From NCBI GenBank assembly GCA_001179505.1, contig CDMY01000193.1, forward strand, positions 1 through 64,000: a DNA stretch of 64,000 nucleotides. The letters are read 5' to 3'. The translations under genes were made by a program, and so were the position numbers. This document shows positions 12,205 to 24,400 of this stretch, piece after piece. Source of the DNA: Vitrella brassicaformis. Lineage: Eukaryota; Sar; Vitrellaceae. Under the pieces are notes generated by a model. The model saw nothing but the letters and a program-made list of their open reading frames with translations. It made no database searches and had not been told where the DNA came from. Within the stretch, counting starts at the first letter, position 1, and each line of letters starts with the position of its first letter.

Positions 12205-13056
12205 ACGCGGGGTGCCCTGCCGCTGCCCAAGCGCGACAACCATCGTGTGCTGGTGGCTGGTGGGTCCGCCCACACGAAGCGCAATCAGGTCGGGTCGTGG
12301 ACCCTCGATTGGCAGAGCGCCACGCTGAGCAACGAGTATGACCTCAGCCACACCACCAGCGTCTACGAGGGGCTCCGGCGTATGAGCAGGCAGAATGGGT
12401 GGGGCAAGGCGAACCTGCGGCTGAATGGGACGGTCCATGAGGGCGAGCACTTTGACAGTGTGGTGGTGGTGGTGGGCGAGCAGCCATACACTGAGACTGA
12501 AGGAGACCTTCATGCGCCGGGACAGGACACATGGGAGAGCCTGGACTTGGCAGCCAGGTGAGACGAGACGAGACGCGCACTTACTTCATACCATCAACAT
12601 ACCAGATGCACGTGTGTGTCTGGCATGGCCCGCAGGTACCCTGAGGACATGGCGATGGCGCGGAGGATTCGGTCGAGGCTGCCCGAGGCCCGCATGACAG
12701 TGGTGCTCTTGACCGGGCGTCCCGTGTATGTGACGCCCCTGCTCAACACGGCCGACGCCTTTGTGGTGGCCTGGCTGCCGGGGGGCGAGGGAGGAAATGG
12801 GGTGGCCGACATGCTCTACAGGGCGAACAAGAGCTATGACTTCAGCGGCCGGCTGCCGGTGTCGTGGCCAATGCACCCCTGCCACGCCAGCCACACACAC
12901 AGAACGGCAGTGGGCGGCAACTCTGCGGCGATGATGTTCCCCCGCGGCTTTGGGCTGTCGTACAGCGGCATGGCGAGGGGAGGGGCGAGTGCCGCACAAG
13001 TTGGGCAGCTGGAGGAGATGGCGGATGGCCCTCTGGACCGGTGTAGTGTTGTGTAG
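4107..13056 (+). CDS. Secreted double GH3 glycosidase with central PAN/Apple array (2,336 aa)
   Basis: Twenty-one exons: 4107-4200, 4451-4534, 4603-5101, 5167-5506, 5619-5718, 5807-6399, 6476-6890, 6980-7294, 7380-8012, 8089-8292, 8371-8625, 8778-9020, 9088-9606, 9667-10063, 10185-10365, 10498-10657, 10740-11229, 11307-11590, 11671-11854, 11958-12557, 12636-13056 (7,011 nt, in frame throughout). A signal peptide (about 1-25) and an acidic linker precede GH3 module 1 (about 60-700: KMTLEQKVGQM, AIDAVHGHN, RWGRTYEGYSEDP, nucleophile Asp about 351 in GIVVSDW). About 709-1677 is Cys-rich: six PAN/Apple-like modules and two copies of a CCPxxC module. GH3 module 2 (about 1678-2336) has RWGRVYESFG, nucleophile Asp about 1958 in GMVISDY and SLVLLKN. 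GH3 enzymes cleave beta-glucosides or xylosides; PAN modules bind sugars or proteins. An extracellular or cell-wall role is likely. It could be two genes if transcripts split, but no stop separates them. Confidence 0.85.
6900..6945 (+). repeat. GGGA/GGAA microsatellite in GH3 intron 7
   Basis: Tandem GGGA units degenerating to GGAA lie inside the intron between exons 7 and 8 of the double GH3 gene. Confidence 0.8.
10676..10739 (+). repeat. GACA then GT repeats in GH3 intron 16
   Basis: A (GACA)n tract is followed by a (GT)n tract that runs directly into the CAG acceptor of exon 17. It is a clear example of the TG-repeat 3' splice sites in this genome. Confidence 0.8.
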
Positions 13057-13771
13057 ACCAATCAGGTCGGTCGATCAGCCAGCCTGCCCCGATCGTATCG
13101 TGTGTTGATAGATATGTAGATATCCACTCATTTAATGGCAGGCACCCTGTGCGTCTTTTGTTTGTCGCCTCCATCCACTGAATGGGATGGAGGGATGGCA
13201 ACGTGTGTGTCTGCCTGGCTAGCTGGTGAATGAATTAGGTGTATGGTATGGCATGTGCCGGCATTTTTCTTTCCTTGATTCATGCATCGAGCTAACGATG
13301 AGCGTCGGTCGATGTGCATGAGACAGACAGACAGACAGACAATTCGGGGGTGCATATGGTGCAGGGGTCTGTCTGCGTGGCTTTTTTCTGCACGGATGCC
13401 CGAATGTGACCGTGCACGTTGATGAGTGATGTGACTGTGTATGTGAGACAGGCATAATGTTGGTTGCCGCCATATTTGTATGTCCGACGTGACGAGCACG
13501 CTGTTCATAACACACACATGCCGTCTCATGGTCCGCTGAGGGCTGTTGACAATCAAAGTCCATAGATCTTCAACGTCATCTTCAGCCTACACCCGAGGCC
13601 CCATATTGCCCCAAGGATCACGCGATGGATCGAATGGCCAGAAGCTTCGGCTGCCATCTTCGGGAGTCCCTATCAGCCACCCTTAGGATGGATCCCCCCC
13701 TCCTTGGGCCACTTTCTGGGACCTGAATTTACGAAAAAATCGAAGCTCGCTTACCTTCTATCGTCGCATAG
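13057..13771. other. Intergenic, GH3 3' to Kazal 5'
   Basis: This stretch holds the 3' flank of the double GH3 gene and the promoter side of the Kazal gene. A (GACA)n tract lies at about 13321-13342. Reverse-strand open frames are long but Ser/His-rich with no splice logic or family motif. No gene is supported. Confidence 0.55.
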
Positions 13772-16700
13772 ATGTGGTTGTTATATTTATTTGGCTGTTT
13801 GTTGGGTCTGTGTGCGGCCCAGGATCTGTTCATCGACGAGAATAACAAAGAGGAGAGCCCATCGCCGACAAACAAAGGTGAGCACCGCCCCCGACAGCCC
13901 GTTCTGTGGGTGGAGGGATGCACCACACACATGGGGACACACCGATGGATCTGTTGTGTGTGTCGGATGTGTGTCATTCCGCAGATGTGTCCGGTTACTG
14001 CTTTGTCTTCCGTCGGCTGCCCTGTCCAGCTTCCCAGCGGCCCGTGTGTGCGGCCGACGGCCTGCGCGCATTCACTGTGGCCAACCGGTGTCAGTTCGAG
14101 AAAATGCGCTGCGATAACACAAAGCTCAGACTCATCGGGGAGGATACATGCGAGAAGAGTAAGAAACGCCGGCCTTGGGATGGATCTATCTCTATGCTCA
14201 CGTCACGTGGTGGGGATTGTGTGTTGTCTGTCCATCGATCCATCCATCCATCCACTCAGTGGCGGCTGTTGAGGTGTCGGCGAGTTATGGGACCGGGGAC
14301 TTATGTGACCAGGCGTGCCTGACGGAGTATGCGCCCGTGTGCGGCAGTGACGGCACCACCTACAGCAACGAGTGCTTCCTGGAGATCGCCAGGTGTCGAC
14401 AGCCCTCACTCACGATTCTGCACCAAGGGGAGTGCCAGCCAGGTGAACTGGAATCATCTCCATCTACTCTCCATCCCGTTTCATTGGCTGATGTGTGTTT
14501 CTGTGGTTGTGGTTGTGGTTGTGTGTGTGCAGAGGACAGCGAGGAGGAGGACACGTCTGCAGTCGAGGCTCCCCCCGCTGGCCCCGACGCCATCAAGTAC
14601 CGACAAGCCAGCATCGACGGTGAGTGACTAACACCGCCTCGCGCGAGAAACTGACAGAAGTACGTTTATGTGTGGGTGTCTGTCTGTTTGTGTGGCGTAT
14701 GTCATGTGATGCAGAGGAGGAGCAGACGACGCCCCCGCCCGAGGAGTCAGGCGATGACGAGGAGACCGTCGCACCGGGCGAGGAAGCGGAAGACATGCAA
14801 GACGAAATTGGTATGTGTGCATATATACAACACCAAACACCCGTGCCTGAAGCGCCAAGGGCATCGTTTCCTCTCTCTTGTATGTCTCAGAGGAGGTCGC
14901 GGGTCCGCCGGATGAGGAAGCAGCCGACGAGGCACCAGGTCCGCTTGAAGATCACTCTGCACGGAGCCGGCAGTTGTCACAATTTTTGTGTGGTGTTGTT
15001 CACAGCTGCCCCCGAGCCCAAAGGGTGCAAGGAGTGCGACATGACATACCAGCCTGGTACGTAAGGAGGGGAAGGCTGGCAGCACAACACAAGTTCATTG
15101 TGGTCCCTCCCTCCCTCCCCTGTTCATTTGTATGTGTGTGTTCAGTGTGCGGCAGCGACGGTGTGTCGTACGTCAACAAGTGTCTGTTCGAGAGGGCCGT
15201 GTGCGAACTGGCCTCACCCGACGTCATCATGACCTACACTGAGGGACCTTGCCCCAGGGGTGCCGGTATATGCATCAGCCAAGCCACACACTCTTGTCAT
15301 GTCTCCTCCCTCCCTCCCCGATGTATTTATCCATCAGGCGGCTTGAAGCGGCCTCTGTTTCCTGACGCTTCTGACGAGGTGGCGGTCGACTGCGAGAAGC
15401 TCCAGGATGTGGTGTGCCCCAGGGTCCTGGAGCCCGTGTGCGGCTCTGACGGCGTGACGTACCCCAACAGCTGCATTGCCAAGATGGCGAAGTGTAGCAA
15501 ACCCGAGCTGGAATGGCAACCAGGAGAGTGTGACGATGGTGGGTTTGGGGCGGCAAATGGAGGGAGGGAGGACAAGGGCCACATGGCGTGTTCCTCATGA
15601 CTCGTGTGTTGTCTGTTGTCTGTTTGTCAGGTGTCCGTGAGTTGCAGGGGGACTGCAAGACGCCATGCTACGCCCAGAAGATCCCCGTCTGCGGCAGGCA
15701 AGCCAGCCACACCCACTACAGACATGGAAGCCAACCACTCTCTGTGCACGTCACTCTCTCCCTGCCTGTCTGTCTGTCACTGCAGTGACGGCGTGACGTA
15801 TGACAACATTTGTCACTTCGCCAACGCGTACTGCGACAACGACAGCCTCACCTACACCAAGGGCAAGTGCGCCAGCCGTGTCCTCCGGATCCTGCAGGCG
15901 CCCTTTCGGCGCTTCCAGGACTGGTGGGAGGGCAACAGATGGGGCGGGGGCACCGCCACCACTCGAACCAACCGACCCAACGCCACTGCCGACTTCTGCA
16001 ACCCCGACCTGAGCCCAGAGCTCATTTCGGAGATGTGCCCACCGGCCTTCCTAGCGCAGCCCGTGTGCGGGTCCAATGGCGTGACGTACGACGATTGGTG
16101 CCGGTTCAAGGTGGCCCAGTGCAAGGAGCCGGCCATGAGGCTGGCTGCGATGGAGGCCTGCGACGGTAAGTAAGATGTTGATGGATGGCAATGGCAATGG
16201 CAGCAGAGCAATGAAGGAGAGTTCATGAGATCCATTCACTTGTTTATTTGTTTATTTGTTTGTTTGTTTGTTTTGTCGTGCAGACAACGGGGATGATGTG
16301 ATTGCTGGCGCGCCCCCTCCCAGCAATGTCGGGCCTCGACGCTTGCAAAAAGGTAATTAAGCCAGCCGTGAGAACCGAACCGAACCGACACACACGCATG
16401 CAATGCACACCACACCGTGCGGGTCTCTTCTGGTCGTGCCTGCCCTTCCCTGCCTATCATCTCATCTCATCAGAGGATGGTAAGGTCGAGCGCATCAAGC
16501 TCCGCCGCCCGCGTGAGGGCGCCGGCAAGCCCTGGCTGGACTGGCGCGTCAACCGCACCGAGATCATGGACAGGATCTGTGAGCGTGCCGGGGAGGTGCT
16601 GACCAAGCGGTGCCCGGCTTTCCTGCTGGAGCGAGGGCCGGTGTGCGGCGACAACGGTGAGGTGTACGAGTCGTGGTGCCACTTCAGGGCGGCGCAGTGC

Positions 16701-19571
16701 AACGACACGGAACTCAGAGGGGTCAAAGTCACGCCGTGTGACCAACAGGAAGACGGTGAGCAAGGCAAGCGACACAGACAGAGAAGGGGAGCAGAGCAGA
16801 GACGTGTGTGTTATGTTATGGCGTGTGTGAGATGGATGCTGCAGAGGAGAAGGCAGAGGGAGGTGAGGGTGAGGGTCGTCAGCTGCAGAGTGGGCTTGGG
16901 CGGCTCGGTGAGCTGGATTGCGGGTGCCGCATCGAGGCCTACGGCCGCCAGCCGGTGTGCGGCAGCAACGGCATCACCTACCGCAACATGTGTGCCTTCA
17001 CCAGGGCCAAGTGCAGGAACAGCAAAATACGCGTCACCGCCCGCAACCGATGCGGATTCACATCTGTCCAGTTCCTCTCACACAACGTCTCGGAGCCAAT
17101 CCCACCTCCGCAAACCGAGGTCGCCCCTGAGGAGGCACCAGACGCCGCCCTGCCTCGCCAACTCCAAAGTGGCGACGTCAGTCGAGAGCAGCTGCAGCAA
17201 AGTAGGCACACACAGAGAAACTGCGCCTTGTGTGGCTGGCTGGCATTGGTGTGCGTGCGTGTTGTGTGCAGGTCTGGGTTTTTCCCAGCGTGTGACGGGC
17301 GACGTGTGCAAGTGTGACGTGGCGGCGTACGGCAAGGACCCCATCTGTGGTGGCAACCAGATCACCTACGTCAACGAGTGCGCCTTCCAGCGGGCCAGAT
17401 GCCTGATGCCCAAGCTCCGCAAACTCACCAGGGGCCCCTGCGGCACAACCGTCAAATTCTTCGGTACGTGCGGTGGCTGGGCAGGGCAGGGCAGGCACAC
17501 AGAAGAAACAAGTTTCCGTGAGGCGGGCATTCGTTCATTTAGGAGGCTTCCGCGGTCTGTCTGAGGCCAACGCCACGGTTGCCATAGATTTCGACAAGGA
17601 CTGCATGCGGCCATGCGCATTCGAAATCGACCCCGTCTGCGGCAGCGACGGGGTCAGCGACACGACCACACACACATTCACTTCAGACACCAGACAGACA
17701 GACAAAAGCTCACACTGCAGTCAGTGACCACCCACCTCTCCTTGATTATATATATTCATGTGGTTGGTGTGGTGTGTTAATACAGCTGACGTACCCTAAC
17801 GAGGAGTGCTTCCAGAACTGGGGTTTGTGCCGCGACAAGTCGCTCACCTTCACCGACGGCTCATGCGAGGGGAGTGAGGGTGGGGACCGGCGAATGCTTC
17901 AGAAGAAGGGTAAGGACGAGACGGGCCAGGAGAAGACCGCTGCCGACTTCAACTTCGCTGGCGACGACTTCACCTTCCTCGTAGACGGTGCGCACTCTCA
18001 TCATGACACACAGACACGTGTGTGGTTATTTATCGGACGGCTCGATGGCTGGATGTGATGGTTCACTCAGACCGGGATCTCGGTGAGGGTCAGGCAGCGG
18101 CGTGCAGCATGATCTGCCCCACTAAGGAGCAGCCAGTCTGCGGCAAACACAGAGTCAGTAACGTAAATAACGGAGGAAGGACGGGGGGAAGCCAGAGACC
18201 ACACCACACCACACCACAGCACATGACAGTCCGTCCAGCTCACCATTTCATTCATTCTGGTGTGTACGTGTGTAGAACGGTCTGCTGGTGACCTTCCGCA
18301 ATGTGTGTTACTTTGAGTTCCGCCGGTGCATGTCCAACGACGCATGGGCGGTGCAGAGCTTCGGCAAGTGCCCCGACACCAAGACAGCGGCGCCAGACGA
18401 ATCCAATGACGTCATCATCCCTCCGGGGCTCGGTGCGTCGGCTCAGCCGGCATCCACACCACACACAGACCAGACACACACAGAACAGAGGGACTGCGGT
18501 CTTCTTGTGGATGTTTGTTTGTGTGTTGTGTGTGTTGTGTGGGCTGTGTGTGCAGGTACTGAGGAGGATGTCAACTACGGACAGGCCATCAAGTGTCACT
18601 TTGCGTGCCCCACAGAAATCCTCCCTCTCTGCGGAAACGATGGAGTGAGTCCCTCCCTCCCTCCATCGTGTGTCTGTCTGTATGTCAACCGGTTTGTTTG
18701 TCCCCTCGTCTGATGTGCAGAATACGTACGAGAATCTCTGCATGTTTGAGGCGGCCCGCTGCAACGACACCACAGGCAACCTCAAGCTCTTCAGCATCGG
18801 CCCATGCACCGAGGCACGACTCGCCCAAATCTCCGGGGGCGCCGGACAACAACTCGCACAAGGAAATATAGAAGCCACGGACGATGGTACCCCCTCCCCC
18901 AACACACCTCACACATATGTCTCTTCGCCTGTCTGTTCTAATGCCTGCAGGCAACTCCACTCGTGCGTTGCAAGAAGCGTCCTGCATGTGCAACGTGGCA
19001 TCATTCGGCAAGAATCCCATCTGCGCCAGCAACGGCATCACCTACCTCAACGAGTGCCACTTCGAGCGCGCCCGGTGCCGCTACGCAAAGATACGAAAGG
19101 TCGCCCACGGCCCCTGCTCCCTCAACCAGCTCAGATTCTTCGGCGTCAACCGAACACAGCAACAACAGCAGCAGCAGCAGCAGGCCGCCATGGTGCAGGG
19201 GGGCAAGACAGAGATGCAGCAGCAGCCCAGAGGACTCAAACAGGACGGTCGGTGGGCGGCCGCACACACCCACACACATGGATGGATGGATGGATGTGTG
19301 TGTGTGTGTGTGTGTCAGGTGGTAGAGGGCTGCAGGGTGCTGAGATTGATTGCAACGAGCCTCCCGAGGATTGCCTCGCCATATGGGACCCAGTCTGCGG
19401 CACCGACGGGGTGAGACCGACCGGCCTCTGGCTGTGTGTGTGTGTGTGTGATTTGTGTGATTGTGTGTGCAGAAGACGTATGACAACGCGTGCCGCCTGC
19501 GGCTGTACAAGTGCATGGTCAGCCCCGAGCTGGCCAAGGCCCACGACGGCGAGTGCACCTCCGGCGTGTAG
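13772..19571 (+). CDS. Secreted 14-domain Kazal-type serine protease inhibitor (1,235 aa)
   Basis: Twenty-four exons: 13772-13877, 13985-14158, 14260-14442, 14533-14619, 14715-14810, 14891-14938, 15006-15056, 15146-15265, 15338-15538, 15631-15697, 15786-16165, 16284-16352, 16474-16755, 16845-17201, 17272-17463, 17543-17652, 17786-17987, 18071-18153, 18276-18432, 18556-18644, 18721-18886, 18951-19247, 19319-19410, 19473-19571 (3,708 nt, in frame). The signal peptide ends near LCAAQ. Fourteen Kazal domains follow, each with the PVCGSDGxTYxNxC core or a clear variant, joined by acidic or Gln-rich linkers. Kazal domains block serine proteases by a substrate-like loop. The P1 region differs in every domain, so several proteases may be targeted. 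Many domains are split by an intron at or beside the CGSDG core, a sign of exon-wise duplication. Intron 10 is GC-AG. A damaged inverted copy of exons 1-2 lies at 30643-31596. Confidence 0.93.
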
Positions 19572-21488
19572 TAGTGGGATCGATCCCCCCGATTAGTGTG
19601 GTTAATCTAATTATCATATTTATAACGAACGAACACAACACACCCACGCCGCACCGCGCCGCACAGAGGGGAGGATGCATTGATTGCATGGCGTCAGTGT
19701 GGTGTCCGTGTCCTTTTTGTAGTATATTTCTGAACAAAGCGAGGCGGGCAATTGAATTGTAGCAGTGCGGTGCATGACTGTGTGCACGTGTGGGTGTGTC
19801 CAGGTGTGGGGCGTCTGCAGAGAGCGACAGGGATGTTTTTCAACGCCAGCAACGGGCCACCGACCGATCTGATCACCACACGCCCCCCACCCACAACGAA
19901 CGAACAGAAACCCACCCCGCTACGTGAATGAGATGCCGCTGTTCGTTCGTCTCTCTGTGCGTGTGTGTGTCCATGCCATGTGTGTGTGCAGTCCTCTTCT
20001 TTTTCTCTTCGTGTCACATGTGCTTGTGTGTGTGTGCAGGGGGAATTTGTTGTGGGGGTCGCCATATCAATCAGACAACGGACGGACACAGACAGAGAGA
20101 CACAGACGCGCAAATGCCTGATGGATTTCCATCTGAATGCAATGCTCCACCGCCAGCCACCCTCGTGTGTAGCTCGAATGGCGTAGACTGCGCATTCACG
20201 CATGCAATCCAATCCGTCTCGGTCCGTCCACACCTCACGACACACACGAAACGAGCAAGCACACACACACAACACACCCCACAGAGACGTGTAAGGTAAG
20301 GGACATCCAGGCTTCCGTCCGTGCACGCCACGCAGGCACACAAGGATGGGAGGGGGGGAGGGAGGCATCCCATCCATCGGATAGATAGAGCGAGGAAGTA
20401 CGTAATGTGCGAAGGAAGTTAGGTAGGGGCCCTGAGTGAGTGGCTGGGGAGGGAGCAAATGCGTGTGTAAATGGGACAACGACGCGTACACAGACATACA
20501 TACACAGACAGACAGACAGTGATATAGAACGAACAAGCTTTGATGGTAGGCAGGTAGGCGGGATGGGGTGGGGTGGGTTGGGTGTGTGATCATGACATGA
20601 GCGGGCCTCTCCTCTCTCCTCCCTCCTTCTCAGCCAGCCAGCCAAATATACAGTGTGGCGCATGGATGTTATGTATGTGTGGCGGTGTGAGTGAGGGAGG
20701 GACCCCTCGGCTGCAGGTAGGTGATCCGATCCGTCTCGCTAGCCTGTTGATGGTCAGTCAACTCGCTGGCTGGCTCACCCACCGTCCAGACCAGACCAGA
20801 CCAGCCAGATCACCATCAACAACCGAGAGGCCACCGACAGACAGACAGCCCAGAGAGAGTAAAATCCAGACACAACAGAGAGAGAGAGAGAGAGAATCAA
20901 ATGCTCGTTTCCACTCCACGTATGCCGTATCTATCTGCGTGTGTGTGTGATGTGATGTGATGTGATGTGACACATACGATAGAGCTGTGCCGTGCCGTCT
21001 GGACAGCTAGCTGAGGTGGAGGTATCTATCGATCGTATCACCCCCTCACTCACTCAGTCACCCAACTCACCCCACCCACCGGTGAATGACTGACTCAGTT
21101 ACCACACAGCCAGTCATTTGCCAGAGAGTAGGAAGGTATCTATATCAGGCGGGCGCGGCGCGGCGCATGTGGCAAAAAGGTTTGATGGTTTGATGGCTCT
21201 CTCTCTCTGTGCACCCAAGCCAACCCACCGTACGGCCAGGCCAGCTATGTCGCTAGGCAGGATGGGATGGATAGGCAGAATAGAGAGAGTGAGTAGAGTG
21301 GGTGGGTGTCGCACCAGATGGGACATATAGATAGCGCCGCCAACACACACACATAGACACACACGTACTCTTGAAACACCTCATTCTTCGTTCCTTACAC
21401 AGACAGACAGACAGACAGAAACCCCGCCCAGCAGCAGCAGCAGCATGGAGACGGTAAGTAGATATCAATGCATCCCCCCTTCCGTCCC
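19572..21488. other. Convergent intergenic, microsatellite-rich
   Basis: About 1.9 kb between the 3' ends of the Kazal (+) and RGG (-) genes. It contains GA, GACA, TG and GTGAT simple repeats and many purine/pyrimidine-skewed tracts. Open frames on both strands follow the repeats and show no domain or splice structure. No gene is supported. Confidence 0.55.
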
Positions 21489-24400
21489 TCACTGCTCCCC
21501 CTCGTGTGATGTGGTGGTCACGCCATCAGCACCGTCAGCAGCAGCAGCAGCATCAGCTGCTGCCTCACCCTCCTGCCGCTCATCAAACGCCGCATCGCCA
21601 TTCACCGGATCGACCTCGCCCCCACCTGACAGGCCTGGGCCCTTGCTCTCCCCCTCAGTCGCCTCCGTCTGGGCTCCCACAGGCTGCTTGGCCGGCGACA
21701 CGACCGGTGTTGTCTGCTGCTCATGCGCGTCGACAGCTGTGGTGGTGTCCACGACTTGCTCGCTGCTGTCACCATCTTGTTGAAGGACTGGCTCGGTCGA
21801 GCCGTCCGCTGCAGGTGCAGCTTCCTCCGCTGCCTCATTTGGACCACCCGAGCCGTCCACCACCACTACTGCCCCCTCCTGCGTGTTGCTGGCGTCACTA
21901 CTGCCGTTGTCCTGCTGGTCGGCAGTTTCCTCGATGCGTGGCTCCTCGTTGTTTGGGGCTGCGGCAGACGAGTCCTCCTGTGTGCCTGCGGGGGCCTCGT
22001 TGTGGTCAGTCTGTCCGTTGCCGTGTTGGTGGTCGTTGACCTCCTCGGGGCCGTGGGCGTTCATCTCCAGGACTGTACCGTCCGACGTCGAGGGGAGGCC
22101 AGTGGAGGTGGAAGCCTCCTGTGCGGGGGCGGGGGCGTCCTCGCCCTCTATGGCCTCCAAATAATCGTCTGCAACCTCACCTGCCGGTGGCAATGATAGC
22201 ATAGCACAGCAACCAGCCGACAGACAGCAAAATGTGGATATGAAATGGAACATTCTGACGTTTTCCGTCGTGTGTCTGCATACCTGCCGTCTCCGCAGCC
22301 TCGCGCTCATCAGCAACGATCTGCAGACAACCGGGGGAAAGGGACATTCATGCACCGATGCCTGTCTGCCTGCCTGGCCTGCCTGCTCACCGCATCGTCA
22401 GCCACAGAGGCCGCCGTCTCGGCCATGACGTGGGCCTCGTGAGTGGCGGCAATAACGTCGTCGGCCACCTCACTGGCGGTCTCGGCAGCCTCACGCTCGT
22501 CAGCCAGGATCTGAATGGCAGGATCACATGTGGCAAAGGGCCCGACAGACCCTGTCTGCTCTGCGCGCCTTGCTCGCCCTCCTTATCTCTCACTGACCGC
22601 ATCGTCGGCCACCTCGGACGCTGTTTCCGCCATGACGTGGGCCTCGTGAGTGGCAGCAAGGAAGTCGTCCATGACCTCCCCGGCCGCCTCCGCAGCCTCA
22701 TGCTCGTCAGCAACCATCTGACATGACAGGAAGGAGCATGGAGGTTTTCCCCCCTGAGTGGTGCTTTGCTGGCCTACCGCATCGTCAGCCACAGACGCCG
22801 CCACCTCCGCCATGACGTGGGCCTCGTGTGTCGCAGCAATAACGTCGTCCGCCACCTCACTGGCGGTCTCAGCAGCCTCACGCTCGTCAGCCAGGATCTG
22901 AATGTCAGGAAACCCTGGCTATGAGCCCTCCTCTCTCCTCTCTCACTCACCGCATCGTCTGCCACTTCACTGGCAGTTTCCGCCATGACATGGGCTTCGT
23001 GTGTCGCCGCCACGAAGTCGTCGGCCACCTCACTGGCGGTCTCGGCAGCCTCACGCTCGTCAGCCAGGATCTGAATGGCAGGATCACATGTGGCAAAGGA
23101 CACGACAGACACCCTGTCTGCTCTGCGCGCCTTCCTTGCCCCCCTTCCTCTCACTGACCGCATCGTCGGCGACCTCGGACGCTGTTTCCGCCATGACGTG
23201 GGCCTCGTGAGTGGCGGCCACGACGTCGTCCACCACCTCACCTGTGAGAGAACCAAGGGAGGGACACACATGTGATGTGCAAAGTCTCTCTCCCCCGCAG
23301 GCATGGCGTGGCTGTCTGTGTCGTTCTCACTGGCGGTCTCGGCGGCACGTCGATCGGTCTCCTCGAGGTCTAGCTCGGCATCGGCCACCTCCTCCGCCGT
23401 CTCGGCCGCCAGCTGACTCATGCCCTCAGCCGCATCCTCCGCTACAGACGCCGCTACCTCCGCAGCGTTGCGCGCCTCGACCGCATCCATGACGTCAGAC
23501 ACGAGCTTGGCCGCCACGTCCTCCAGGCCGTCTCCCTCTTGCACCTGTGGCTCCGTGGATGACGGCTCAGCTGGAGACTCAGCCGCGGCTGGGGCCTCTT
23601 CCTCTCTGTCTTCTTTGGGCTCCTCCTCTGTTGGCTCCTCAGGTGCGCCCTCGCCCTCGCCCTCCTCTTGCTGCTCTTGCTGTGGCTGTGGCTGCTCTTG
23701 CTGCTCCTCGGTGGTGGGCTCTTCGGGCTGCTGTGGCTGCTCGGCAGGGATGGCCTGCTCCGGTGGCTCGACGACGGTTGCGGTTGCGGCTGGGGCTGCT
23801 GCTGCGGCTGCTGCTGCTGCCAGAGGCGCCTCCTCTTCCTCTTTCTTGTGGTCCTGCTTCTCTTCCGTCTCCTCTGCGGCCTTGGGCTGCTCTCCTTCCT
23901 TCTCCTCAGCCTCATACCTGGACGAACGGACCAAAAGCCAAATGAATGACCGAGTGAAGCTGGGTAGCTATGTGACAGACGGTATGGGGGGGTTTGGGGG
24001 GGTTGTAACGTAACGTACCAGACGTCAGTTTCCTGCTCGTCGGCCCGTGCTGCTGCCTCCTCGGTGGGCAACTGTGGCATGGTCGGTGCGGTGACGCCGT
24101 TCTGCGACTGGGCGGTGCTGCCCTCGGGCGACTGCGCATCTTCAAACTCACCCTCCTCGCCACGAGCGGGGGGCTCCTGAGATATATATGAGACGCAGAC
24201 AGACAGATACACACAACCAACACACGAGGCATGTGTGTATGTGGGTGGATGGATGGGCAGGAAGGCAATCGATAGTGAATCAATCGCTGGCTCCCTCCTC
24301 TCACCTCTGCAGGCGGCACGACGTTGAGGTCGGGGATCGCCCGCTCCCCTTGACCCTCTCCCTCTCCCTCCCCTTCTCCCACGATCTCCTCTTCGTCCTC

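Noticed and set aside
21445-21460. Plus-strand ATGGAGACG followed by GTAAGT as a first exon
   Set aside because: No downstream plus-strand exon could be linked, and the site lies just past the RGG gene 3' end in simple repeats.
22391-23070. Regularly spaced repeats resembling a CRISPR array
   Set aside because: Repeats are 120-nt protein-coding exons with conserved GT-AG borders, and spacers are duplicated introns.
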